Below are positions 1 to 10,241 of a DNA stretch of 64,000 nucleotides, piece after piece (positions within the stretch are counted from its first letter, which is position 1; each line of letters starts with the position of its first letter). The notes below the pieces were generated by a model that searched no databases, was not told where the DNA came from, and worked only from the letters and a program-made list of their open reading frames with translations. The DNA comes from Kalaharituber pfeilii. Lineage: Eukaryota; Ascomycota; Pezizomycetes; Pezizales; Pezizaceae. The stretch covers positions 296,677-360,676 of the forward strand of contig WHUZ01000065.1 of the NCBI GenBank assembly GCA_015179045.1, in the 5' to 3' direction. The position numbers were made by a program, and so were the translations under genes.

Positions 1-186
1 TTCGCATTTCTTCTGATTTCACGCATTTCATGATATTCACTGCAATCTTGCTAACTATTATTCACTCTTTAGTCACTCGCTTCTATAATATTTTGCTCCA
101 TTTGTTATTACTACATCTGATAATCACTGCCATCTTTTGTCATTTGATTATTGCTACTTGCTTTATTTGGCCTGTAGTTACTCAGT
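1..186. other. 5' flank of MULE transposase
   Basis: AT-rich sequence with runs of TTATTACT-like motifs directly upstream of the MULE start codon. I see no gene. The left terminal inverted repeat of the transposon is not recognisable and probably lies outside the window. Confidence 0.4.
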
Positions 187-2068
187 ATGGCGACAGTTAC
201 AGTTGGGCAACTTTTTTTGTCATGGGAAGATTTTCGAAATGCTATGGAAGATTGGTCTATACGTGATCAATTTCTATTTCAAGTGGTGAAGAAAGATAAA
301 TCAAGAGCTGATTATCGTTGTCGGCATCAGAATTTGGGATGTCAATGGCGTGTTTATGCCATATCAAGGGATGGTCAAGAGGTTGTAGTAAAGATCTCTG
401 TAGTTGAGCATACTTGTGCTGGTGCTGGAAGACATATTCGTCCAACAGCAAATCAGCAAACATGGTTGCAGCGAGTTATCCCACAGCATTTGTTTGTTAC
501 CAAGGATACTAGAGCTCAAGAAATTGTTGATTGTATCCGCGTACAATACAATCAGTCAACCTCATATGAAGCAGCACGCTTAATTAAATCTACTTTAATT
601 AAGGATAGACGAGAGCATCAACTACAACAATATCAACAGGTTCCAGACTATCTCAGACTGCTACAAAAAGAACACCCTGATATTATTACAGAACTTCAAT
701 GTGATAATTCTGATCCTACAGTTGGTCCTGTCTTTCAACGTGTTTTTATTTGTCCAGCAGAATCACGTGCTTCTTTTATACATATGCGAAAATTCATGGC
801 AGTGGATGGTACCTTTCTAAAGGCACGATTCATTCAGACACTACTCTTGGCAGTTGGACTCGATGCGAATGGCCAAAATTTAATTCTCGCATGGGCAATT
901 GTCGAGAGTGAAAATACTGATTCTTGGACATGGTTTTTCACATTATTGAAAAAAGCAATTCCTGAATCTGTAGGAATGACCCTAATCAGTGATCGTGATA
1001 AGGGTTTAATGAATGCAGATCAAATAGTATACGGAGATACTATTAGTCGGCAGATTTGTTGCCTACATTTGCAAGGTAAGATTAGTCATTATCATAATTT
1101 TGAAAATTTTACTAAAGATAGCTTCCTAATTAGGCAATTTCTGTAAGCGCTATTCCAATAGCCTAGTATGATACTTTACGGCTATTTCCAATGCTCTTTC
1201 AGAAGAAGAATACATTGCAAAAATGTCTGAATTGGAAGCAAAAAATCAAGAGGCGGCAAACTATCTTCGTGAAATTCCACGAGAGCTATGGGTTACTGCA
1301 TTTTACGTTGGTCCATACTACGGTCACAAAACATCTAATATTGTGGAATCAATGAACAGTGTGTTCAAAAGTCAACGTGAATTCCCAGTCTTAGATTTGC
1401 TAAATTATATTTGGCACTATTGTATGAGACATCGTCAGCAGCAAAGGCAGAAAGCAGAGAATTTACTAAGTACCAATCAAATTCATACACCATATGGTCA
1501 TACGGTACTTCGAAATAGTCAACAATGGTGCCAATCCAACACAGTACAGATCTCATGCTCAAGATATGCACTAGTTACACAACGAAATCAGAAGCAATAT
1601 CGTGTCGACATGCTAATGCGGTCTTGTACTTGTGGGCATTTTCAAGAAAATAGTATTCCTTGTGGCCATGCATTTTCTTTTATTTATGCCTTACAAGCCA
1701 AAACGCCAAAACATCCAAGTCCTCGATCTTACGTTCCTTATTTCTTCTCTAATCAGGCATGGAAAAATACCTACGAACACAACTTGAAACCAATTTTACT
1801 CAGTTCACTTGAGTATAGTCCTGGGAATAGTTGTGCAGCTCCAACTCAAGAACGCAAAATTAGAGGGCGGCCAAAACTCACGCGAATGACCTCTGGAGCA
1901 CAGCGTAAGCTTGCAAAAGCACAAGCAAGGCTGAATGGACAAACCTTAACTATTCCAGAGACCGGGCAGGGGAGTCAAGCATGTGGATATTGTGGAAAAC
2001 ATGGCCACAATCAGCTTACCTGTCAGGAGCGACAAGTGCAAGTGAGGAGCCAAAGCCCACAAGAATGA
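187..2068 (+). pseudogene. MULE (Mutator-like) transposase, one in-frame TGA
   Basis: DNA transposase of the Mutator/MULE superfamily. The N-terminus (about residues 10-80) is a FAR1/FLYWCH-like zinc-binding DNA-binding region with spaced Cys and His. The RNase H-fold core shows AVDGTF (D207) and ISDRDKGL (D269); NIVESMNSVFK downstream supplies the likely catalytic Glu. A SWIM zinc finger (CTCGHFQ..CGHAF), a basic RGRPK AT-hook-like motif and a CCHC knuckle (CGYCGKHGHNQLTC) follow. The two open stretches are joined by a 58 nt GT..AG intron (1076-1133), which restores the family motif CCLHLQGNF. The spliced frame is 608 codons. It is closed once, by TGA at 1169-1171, where CGA would give Arg. 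The copy is therefore recently dead or needs readthrough. The family is certain; the intron is inferred. Confidence 0.85.
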
Positions 2069-2298
2069 TTAGGATAGATTTTTTTTTTTTTTTTTTTTTT
2101 ACTTTATTTATTTTATTTTATTTTTTGGCTTATTATTTTTATTGTGTATTAATTCATCTCTATCATTACCCATATGAAGATAACTGAATCAGACGTGGAG
2201 TATGTAATAAGAAGGGTTATGGAATAATCAATATTATATATGTAGTGGGACTGGGTATCATCAGTAGCACTAATCCGTCAGGCATAGAAAACTAGCAG
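2069..2298. other. 3' flank of MULE, T-tract
   Basis: Holds a 24-nt T tract (about 2077-2100) and AT-rich sequence. I see no gene and no clear terminal inverted repeat. Confidence 0.4.
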
Positions 2299-4095
2299 TA
2301 GTAGTAATGAAAGTGAGGTGTGGTAAAAAAGGAAAGCGAAAATCAGCGATTACCAGCAGTGGCAGCAATAGGCGGTGGTAATGAAAAGTGAGGTATGGTA
2401 AAAACGCGAAAATCAGAAGTTGCCAGTAGCAGCTGCTGTAGGAAGTAGTAATGAGATGTGACGTGTGGTGAAAAACGAACTGTCGCCAGCAGCAGCTGCG
2501 GTAGGAAGTGGTAATGGAAAGTGAGGTATGGTAAAAACGCGAAAATCAGCAGTCGCTGGTAGCGGCTGCGGCAGGAAGTTAATGAAAAACGAGCAGTTGC
2601 CAGCAGCGGCTGCAGTAGGAAGTGGTAATGAAAAGTGAGGCATGGTAAAAACACGAAAATCAGAAGTCGCCAGTAGCAGCTGCTGTAGGAAGTAGTAATG
2701 AGATGTGAGGTGTAGTAAAAAACAAGCAGTCGTCAGCAATAGCTGTGGTAGGAAACAGTAAAAACGCGAAAATCAGCAGTCACCAGCAGCGGCTGCAGTA
2801 GCAAGCAGTAATGAAATGTGAGGTGTGGTAAAAAACGCGAAAATCCGCAGTCGGCAGCAGAGGCTGCAGTAGGAAAGGTAATGAAAAGTGAGGTATGGTA
2901 AAAACGCGAAAATCAGCAGTCGCCAGTAGCGGCTGCTGTAGGAAGTAGTAATGAGATGTGAGGTGTGGTAAAAAACGTGAAATCAGCAGTAGCTGCGGTA
3001 GGAAGTGGTAATGAAATGTGAGATGTGGTGAAAAACGAACTGTCGCCAGCAGCAGCGGCTGTAGGAAGTAATAACGAGATGTGAAGTATGGTGAAAAATG
3101 AACTGTTGCCAGCAGCTGCTGCGGTAGTGGTAATGAAAAGTGAGGTATGCTAAAAACGCGAAAATCAGTAGTCACCAGCAGCGGCTGCAGTAGCAAGCAG
3201 TAATGAAACGTGAGGTGTGGTAAAAAACGCGAAAATCAGCAGTCGGTAGCAGAGGCTGCAGTAGCAAGCAGTAATGAAATGCTAGGTGTGGTAAAACACG
3301 CGAAAATCCGTAGTCGGCAGCAGAGGCTGCAGTAGCAAGTAGTAATGAAATGTTAGGTGTGGTAAAAAATGCGAAAATCCGTAGTCGGCAGCAGAGGCTG
3401 CGGTAGGAAGAAGAGGTATGGCAAAAAAACGCGAAAATCAGCAGTCGGCAGTAGCGGTTACAGTAGCAAGTAGAGGTATGGTAAAACGCGAAAATCAGCA
3501 CTCACCAGCAGCGGTTACAGTAGCAAGCAGTAATGAAATGTGAGGCGTGGTAAAAAAACACGAAAATCCCCAGTCGGCAGCAGAGGCTGCGGTAGGAAGA
3601 AGAGGTATGGTAAAACGCGAAAATCAGCACTCACCAGCAGCGGTTACAGTAGCAAGCAGTAATGAAATGTGAGGCGTGGTAAAAAAACACGAAAATCCCC
3701 AGTCGGCAGCAGAGGCTGCGGTAGGAAGAAGAGGTATGGTAAAACGCGAAAATCAGCACTCACCAGCAGCGGTTACAGTAGCAAGCAGTAATGAAATGTG
3801 AGGCGTGGTAAAAAAACACGAAAATCCGCAGTCGGCAGCAGAGGCTGCGGTAGGAAGAAGAGGTATGGCAAAAAAAGCGAAAATCAACAGTCGGCAGTAG
3901 CAGTTACAGTAGCAAGTGTAGAGGTATGGTAAAAACGCGAAAATCAGCAGTCGCTGGCAGCAGCAGCAATATCTATCTCATAGCGGTAGTAATGAAATGT
4001 AAAAAATGAAACACACGAGAATTAGCAATAACCGCCACCAGCAGCAGTGGTAATAAACTGAACTGTGAGGTATAGTAACAAAAAAACATGAACAG
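2299..4095. repeat. Hairpin-bearing minisatellite, ~60-70 bp units with 129 bp higher-order repeat
   Basis: Degenerate tandem repeat of about 60-71 bp. Each unit carries GGTATGGTAAAAACGCGAAA followed by a GCAGC..GCTGC inverted motif that could fold as a small hairpin. From 3532 two neighbouring units act as a 129 bp higher-order unit. The copies at 3532-3660 and 3661-3789 are identical; the one starting at 3790 differs by one base at first and then diverges. Open frames on both strands here are only translated repeat and are not genes. Confidence 0.9.
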
Positions 4096-4149
4096 TAGAA
4101 ATTATTAGAGGATGAGTGCAGTTGTATCAATATAATGAAAAGCACGTAC

Positions 4150-4772
4150 CAAGAGTGAGCAGTGAATGCTGGAGTGAACAGTGGATGCTGGAGGGTAGTT
4201 CAGCGAGTAGTGGGTGGTGTAGCGAGCAGCAGGTGGTTTAGCAAGCAGCGGGTGGTTCAGCGAGCAGCGGGTGGTAGAGCGCGTTGTGGGCGCAGCGAGC
4301 AGGTGGTTCAGCGAGCAGCCGGTGGTGTAGCGAGCAGCGGGTGATTCAGCGAGTAGTGGGTGCTAGAGCGCGTTGTGGCGCGTTGTATCGCAGCGAGCAG
4401 CGGTGGTTCAGTAAGCAGTGGGTGCTTTAGCAAGCAGCGGGTGGTGCAGCGAGCAGTGGTGGTTCAGCAAGTAGTGGGTGGTAGAGCACGTTGTGGGTGG
4501 GAGCACGTTGTGGGTGGTAAAGCGCGTTGTGGGTGGTAAAGCGCGTTGTATTGCAGCGAGCAGCGGTGGTTCAGTAAGCAGCGGGTGGTGCAGCGAGCAG
4601 TGGTGGTTCAGCGAGTAGTAGGTGGTAGAGCACGTTGTGGGTGTAAAGCGCGTTGTATCGCAGCGAGCAGTGGGTGCGGTGAATGGGTGGTCTGGCGAGC
4701 AAAGTGGGCAGTGGGTAAAGCACGTGGTGGGTAGCAGGGAGTGGTGGGTGATAGAGCAAGCGGCGGGTGGGT
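4150..4772. repeat. G-rich minisatellite, ~19 bp unit
   Basis: Tandem, partly scrambled repeats of GCGAGCAGCGGGTGGTTCA and the variant GGTAGAGCGCGTTGTGG. Every reading frame through it is a repeat artefact. It has a different unit and base composition from the minisatellite to its left. Confidence 0.88.
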
Positions 4773-5220
4773 TATTGAATGTAGAGCGCATGCTGCGGCA
4801 TGGAGTGGATGCTGGGCGGCCGATATCTGGAGGCGGAACTGAGCCGGCAATACCAGTATGCTATACTCGGCCCGGAGGACGCGGCAAAGAAAGGGGTATA
4901 TGGACAACTCAAGTAAAGGGGTATTGGAAGCGCGCTTGCTGAGCGCGGCTGCCTTAGAAACCTGCCAAGCTGTCGAGTGTTACTATATTAAAAACATTGC
5001 TGGCATTGAACAGGAGTCTGTGCGTTTTTGCTGGCATTGAAAAGGTTTTCTCGATTGCAACCTCAGAGCTCACGCAGTCTATGATTTGGTATCTACGGAA
5101 ATAGTACGTTGTGGGAATTCACTGCATTATTATGAATTGTGTTAACTATATGAGTTCTAATTGTGAGCCCAATAGAAATAACCAAAGTGGCAGTTATTCT
5201 ATTATGTACAGAGCGATATA
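4773..5220. other. Intergenic with a 40 bp dispersed repeat
   Basis: No gene is supported. Bases 5009-5048 (AGTCTGTGCGTTTTTGCTGG onward) recur inverted at about 61300-61340. A short frame reading AGIEKVFSIATSEL at 5030-5075 faintly resembles the C-terminal dimerisation region of hAT transposases, but it is too short to call. Confidence 0.4.
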
Positions 5221-5528
5221 CTAGACAGAAAAATAAGTATTTGGACAGGGGATAAGTGCATATTTATGCGCCATGCAGTATTCGGCATATTTTCGTCTGG
5301 TGATAGCCATAAGACAGTCCAAATTTTGTGATAGGGTGTCCAACTTCATTATGTAAGAAAGTATTTGGACAGCTGACGTGATGAAATTTGGACAGCTGAC
5401 ATAATGAATTTGGACTTTTACACCTATTCTTTACTGCCAAGCATACGAAAATATGCTAGTTTCTGCCAAATACCGCATAGCGCATAATATGCATTATCCC
5501 CTGTCCAAATACTTATTTTTCTGTCTAG
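5221..5528. mobile_element. MITE with TA duplication, ~308 bp
   Basis: Long imperfect terminal inverted repeats begin CTAGACAGAAAAATAAGTAT and continue through TTTGGACAGGGGATAA into the arms. They are bounded by TA at 5219-5220 and 5529-5530. There is no coding capacity. The centre has short direct repeats of TTTGGACAGCTGAC. Fits a non-autonomous Tc1/mariner-superfamily element. Confidence 0.8.
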
Positions 5529-5530
5529 TA

Positions 5531-6576
5531 CAGTCACATGGCAAAAGAAAACGCCCACCTTTGCATAATCTTTGGGCCTGTGTGCATAATCTTTGGGTCC
5601 TGTGCTTAACTAAGACATACACGCGCGTGTCTTAGACATAAACGCGCGTAGTCTAGGTCTCACAACATTGCGCTAAATTGGGAATTCTAAGCCGGAGATG
5701 ATTCTCAAGATTAGAGAATAGAAAAATGTAAAGTTGACTCCTAAAGGAGACCGGAAGTCAAGAAAAAATCTACAGCCACCTACAGGTAACTGACAGCTGA
5801 ATTTACAAAATCCTGCAATAATGTCAACTCAAACCGCTAACTCCTCAGCCAATACTACCAGCACTTCTGCCTCCAGTGCCGACTCTTCTACCTCCAGTGC
5901 TGCCTCTTCGACTATCACTGCCGCTCCTAAGAAGTTGATGACCGACGTTGAAAAAAGTCAGAGTGTCCTTCTGGACCAACAAGAGTTGTCATTTCAACAG
6001 ATTGTGAATCAAATAGGTCAGCCTAAGAGTACTATTCGAGATTTTCTTAAGTGTTACAAGGAGTGATGCACTGCTGAAAATGTGCCTAGGAGTGGAAGAC
6101 CAAAAAAGCTAAATAAGAATGTTATGGACTCTATCACTGCTTTACTTGATAGTGACCCATCTCTCTCAAAGCTCTCTGACTCATCTCTATCAAAGCTCTC
6201 TCTACAGGAACATTTAAAGGAAAACCTAGAAATCAAAATTGACTCGATCGGAACCTCCGGCTTAAGGGCTGTCGGAAGTGGGGAGCTAGAAAGAGACCTA
6301 AATTAACTCCCATCTATACTGCAGCGAGGTTAGTTTGGGCTCTGGAGAGAAAAGATTGGACGGAGGAAACCTGAGCAAAGTATGTTTGGTTTGATGAATG
6401 CAATGTTGAGAGAAGTAATGGTGATGGTACGAAGTGGATATGGAGGAAGAATAGGGCGGAGCGATATGCAGTGGACCCTAGCTTTATTAGCGTTAGTGGC
6501 GGTAATAGCGCGTATGTAGGTCTAAGACATCAAATTATGCAAATTTAGGTGGGCGTTTTCTTTTGCCATGTGACTG
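5531..6576 (+). mobile_element. Internally deleted Tc1-like element
   Basis: Terminal inverted repeats CAGTCACATGGCAAAAGAAA (and further) start at 5531 and end at 6576, flanked by TA at 5529-5530 and 6577-6578. The left TA is also the right TA of the preceding MITE, so one element landed exactly on the other's target duplication. The element is 1046 bp. It carries a decayed Tc1 transposase frame whose catalytic half is largely missing. Confidence 0.88.
5821..6548 (+). pseudogene. Tc1-like transposase remnant
   Basis: The reading starts at ATG 5821 with a Ser/Thr/Ala-rich leader. A helix-turn-helix follows (ELSFQQIVNQIGQPKSTIRD), then the Tc1 linker motif PRSGRPKKLN. TGA at 6064-6066 interrupts the same frame just before that motif; CGA would restore Arg. 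Further on, about 6346-6548, another frame reads WTEET-stop-AKYVWFDECNVERS, which matches the region around a catalytic Asp of Tc1 transposases; the stop replaces the usual Trp. The frame then runs straight into the right inverted repeat, so the rest of the catalytic domain is deleted. The copy is non-functional. Confidence 0.8.
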
Positions 6577-6578
6577 TA

Positions 6579-7147
6579 TTATGTGTGATACTAATATAGT
6601 GAGTTTGAGCAATTGAAGCAGAAGGTGAAGGATAGAAAAGATAATAGACTCCTAGAAATCTGCAAACAAGACACCCTGTGAGAAATTTCTGTTATAATGA
6701 CGACTGGCAACAGCTGCTGAGCTGTTGTAGAGGTATTGGTATGTAAGATGAGGTTAGAGGTTCAGCAAGCCTAGTTTGAGACTGGGACAAAGGTATGTAC
6801 CTCAGTTGTTCCATACTTAATGTTTTTTGAAACTGCATTTTGACCTCTCTATGGAGATTGTCTATCATATCTACTGAATTCTCTGTGGCAGATGAATTAC
6901 AAACGTTGCATTTTGATATCGCACAGGCCGTCTCTTGGTGTCTCTTGGCGCTGCGCCACCCGGCACAAAATTCATGCATGTCTCGACCACCCAAGGGATA
7001 CTATTCATTGTGCACCAAACCCCTGTCCCACACCACCTGTCCGCTTGGTTCGTCACACAGTACCTTGCTAACCCCCCCATGGCTCGCCGCGTGGGGTCCT
7101 CTAGGGAGCAACTGTGTAAGCATCTGAAAAAGATCACTTGTTAAATA
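6579..7147. other. Intergenic, no gene seen
   Basis: Unique-looking sequence between the Tc1 remnant and the next pogo element. Short open frames overlap on both strands with no recognisable domain. Confidence 0.4.
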
Positions 7148-9055
7148 CAGTCTACCCTTGCTATAGAGGGAGCTATGGTGCTCCGACCGACTATGGGGAA
7201 GCGACCGAGCAAAAAGGGAATTGTGACACAGGGGTAGTCTTAGTGATAGTCTTCTTTCTGAAGGCGACAGCCATGTAGATAGGTATACATCAACAAAATG
7301 GTGAAGTCAAAGTCGAAGTTTAAGGACCCGGAGTCAGATATGAATAGAGCAATTGATTTTGCTCGCAAAAATCCAGATGTGAAAAGATCCTCAGTTGCGC
7401 ATCAGTTCGGAGTGAATCAAGTGACCTTACGGCGAAGACTTAATGGTACACAAAAAGCAAGACGCCATGCACATGTAGAGCAACAATTGCTGTCTGCAGG
7501 AGAAGAAAAATCTATTGTTGAGTGGTGTGAAATTATGGCAGATATGGGATTTCCTTGTCATATTCCTATGTTGGAATCCATGGTGATATTGGTACTAAAG
7601 TCACGAAATGTTTCACGAATTTTTATTGGGCAACAATTGTATCAGCGCTTTTTAGCACGGCATCCAGATATTCAATATCGTTATGTTCAATATTTGGAGC
7701 GAGCTAGAGCATCTAAATCTGCAGATGCTGCAACTCAGGCAGATTTTTATGATAAGCTTGCAAAGTTACCACCCGGCAGTCTTTATCCAGATCGCATCCC
7801 ATCTCGCTGCTTAATTGTTGATGGACATAGTTCGCATATCCATTACAGTGTTGTAGACTATGCATTAAAGAACAATATTCATATGCTATGTCTTCCGCCA
7901 CATTCTACACACCTTATGCAACCGCTTGATGTTGGCTTATTCTCTCCACTTCAGACTGCTTATGATAATCAACTTCGAGATTGGATATACGACAATCCTA
8001 CCAAGATTCTCCGCAAACCTGACTTCTGGGTTCTCCTTAGTGCTGCACGGAAGCTTACCTATACTAAAGAGAACATTATTTCATCTTGGGAGGCAAGTGG
8101 TTGTTTTCCTGTCAATGCTGATAGGATTACTACCGAACAGTTCTTATCTGAGGTGCAACCTTCCCCAGAAATACCGCCATCACCTCAACAACTCAAAACT
8201 CTCCATCAACAAGTCCGAGCAACCTTAAATACACCTACTCAGCTTCAGTTGCTGGATCAATATCACGAATTTGCTGAGCAGAAACTCCAGAAGTACCGGA
8301 CTATTGAGCCTAACAACAAAGTGCTACAAAACTTCCGACATGGCAAAGTGTCAGAACCCACCTCACTCAGAGTCATTAATGGAGGCAGAGTGTTAGATCG
8401 CGACTATGTAATCAAGGAGCAGGCTCGAATTGCTGAAGTTCAGAAGAAGGAAGAAGAGAAGGCTGCACGCAAACAAGCAAGAGAACTTGCAAAGGCACAA
8501 AAACTTATCAGCAACTCTACTATCACTAGCCAAGCTACACTTACCACTTCTGGGACTGCCACTCAACATCCAGTTGGATCACCGGTATGGCATATTGAAG
8601 TTGGGTACCTTGCTCCAGCAGAACAATACCAGATGTATCGAGAACTTCAATTTTTCCAGTACACAATAGGTACAAAATCTCCATTCCATAGTACCCCTAT
8701 CTCTTATTTATATTGCCTTGCCATTCCTATGCCCTTTAACTAACATTTCCAGGTCCGGGTGGTGTAGGATATGACCAAAAAGTGTAGGTGGTGGGCGTTG
8801 GTTAAGCTGGGGGGGGGATTGTAGGACTGCGCTATGTTTTGCTCAATTTCTTTCTCTAATATACCTGTATTTTTATTATTAGACTTTTTTTTCTATTGTC
8901 GCTAGGTCATATTCACTTAACTTCATTTTTATTTCCACCCGCAAGGCATGGTTGTTGTGTTGTTCAATGTTGCGTTGAGGTGCGGGGATCACAAATTTGG
9001 CCAAATTTGGTCGGTCGCTTCTCCATAGTCGGTCGGAGCACCATAGCTCCCTCTA
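7148..9055 (+). mobile_element. pogo/Tigger-type element with chimeric right end
   Basis: The left end CAGTCTACCCTTGCTATAGA follows TA at 7146-7147. The subterminal sequence GGGAGCTATGGTGCTCCGAC continues to about 7215 and is repeated inverted at about 8988-9055. The final ~20 bp of the right repeat are missing. Instead the sequence changes at CTCTA/CCGGACCTCGCTATA into the left end of a second related element. The element encodes a pogo transposase. Confidence 0.85.
7298..8743 (+). CDS. pogo/Fot1-family transposase with in-frame loss of first catalytic Asp
   Basis: 481-residue open frame starting at ATG. Residues about 10-50 form a psq-type helix-turn-helix and about 60-135 a CENP-B-like second helix-turn-helix. 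The DDE_1 core shows VDGHSSH (D175) and MQPLDVG (D211), a DD35D-type spacing. The first catalytic Asp, normally in NMDEKG about 110 residues before the second, is absent. The protein jumps from FYDKLAKLPPGSLYP directly to RCLIVDG. Compared with the transposase at 13.4-15.2 kb, about 112 residues are deleted in frame. The C-terminus is a basic, Lys/Ala/Glu-rich coil and tail. It should still bind DNA but not cut it. Whether it is expressed is unknown. Confidence 0.85.
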   Translation: MVKSKSKFKDPESDMNRAIDFARKNPDVKRSSVAHQFGVNQVTLRRRLNGTQKARRHAHVEQQLLSAGEEKSIVEWCEIMADMGFPCHIPMLESMVILVLKSRNVSRIFIGQQLYQRFLARHPDIQYRYVQYLERARASKSADAATQADFYDKLAKLPPGSLYPDRIPSRCLIVDGHSSHIHYSVVDYALKNNIHMLCLPPHSTHLMQPLDVGLFSPLQTAYDNQLRDWIYDNPTKILRKPDFWVLLSAARKLTYTKENIISSWEASGCFPVNADRITTEQFLSEVQPSPEIPPSPQQLKTLHQQVRATLNTPTQLQLLDQYHEFAEQKLQKYRTIEPNNKVLQNFRHGKVSEPTSLRVINGGRVLDRDYVIKEQARIAEVQKKEEEKAARKQARELAKAQKLISNSTITSQATLTTSGTATQHPVGSPVWHIEVGYLAPAEQYQMYRELQFFQYTIGTKSPFHSTPISYLYCLAIPMPFN

Positions 9056-9364
9056 CCGGACCTCGCTATACAGGAAACCTTGCTTACCGGGCGCCCTAAC
9101 AATCCCGGACTGGATAGAAACCTCCAGATAAGTACCCCCTGCCTCCATACAAATAATATCTGCTATACCGGACACACTAATGCTAATACATCTTAGACTA
9201 CTCCATTTCACACTTGGCTACCATCACTGCTGCCATCACTGCTGCCACCACTGCTGTCACTGCTTCTGCTAAGCCGTTGCTACTACTGCTACCATTACTT
9301 GCTACAATGTTGTTCGAGTAATGGAAACTGGGCACTTCGTATGTTCCGAGATTAATTGCTAACC
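9056..9364 (+). mobile_element. Left-end fragment of the large TIR element family
   Basis: Closely matches 15918-16224, the left end of the 7.46 kb element. Shared motifs are CGGACCTCGCTATA, TCTTAGACTACTCCATTTCA and a CACTGCTGCCATCACTGC-rich run. Similarity stops at ATTAATTGCTAACCAC. The terminal CAGTCTACCC is missing because it was lost at the junction with the preceding pogo element. Confidence 0.75.
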
Positions 9365-10241
9365 ACGGAGTTGTGATGGCATTCAAAAGATTCAGGCCAA
9401 AGACCAGCACTTCGTTCCAATAACAGTAACGTAGATTTTCACATATGGTAGAATCCGTCAATGGACACGTCAACAAAACCCTAGTAATCTTCATTATGTT
9501 TTTTTTTTTTTTTTTTTGTTTTAACTCTCCAAATGATCATGTAGAATTTCAACCCCAACAAGTTCCTAAGCGATCATTTTGAAAGAGGGAGGGAGGGTAC
9601 CCCTCTTTCAAAAAATTGTTTCGAACGCTCTACCAAACAATAAAACAGGGATACGGACCCCAGTTTTATTTCAAAGCCAGGGTTTAAATTTCACATAAAT
9701 CCTTAGGGAAAGGCACCCATTGGACGGTGAATCTGCTTGGGGCTTGGATACTGTACAGGCATTGTTTTGTGTGAATTCCTTAACACTACTGTTCTACCCG
9801 GGGTTGCCGTATGCCAGGATTCACCTGCACGTTCAGCCAAACAGTGATCCATTCCATACACAACCTGCAGGGGTTTGGTGACTAGAGCTGCAATTGTCGA
9901 AGGGGGTAAAAGGGTAGTTGCACTTTGGAAAAGACAGTGATGCAAAGTGCAGTACAGCATCTAGAAATGGGCAACGACGACGTGCATAGCACGGTACGGA
10001 GAGGCTGAGAGCCAGTCAAGCGTGTGTAACCTTTTTTGGGGACAGCAAAAAAGGGAGCTAAGCTGGGTTTACGCCGAACCAACTATAAATATGTGGATTT
10101 CCCCCAGCCTATTTTGAATTCCAAACTTGAGATTCCCATCATCGCAATTACAATATCGACTTGATCTCTACGCCCATTACAAATATTCTTTCCCCAGGCA
10201 ACACAACTTCCATCAACCTGATTACTGCATTGATTACTGCT
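9365..10241. other. Intergenic, probable promoter region of Clr5 gene
   Basis: Contains an 18-nt T tract (9500-9517) and the palindrome-like GAGGGAGGGAGGGTACCCCTC. No supported gene. The last few hundred bases must hold the promoter of the Clr5-domain gene, but no firm TATA box is visible. Confidence 0.4.

Noticed and set aside
2343..3501. Minus-strand frames of 103-138 residues rich in His/Phe/Leu
   Set aside because: Translated minisatellite units; no start context and periodic sequence.
4162..4942. Several Arg/Trp/Val-rich frames
   Set aside because: Translated 19 bp minisatellite.
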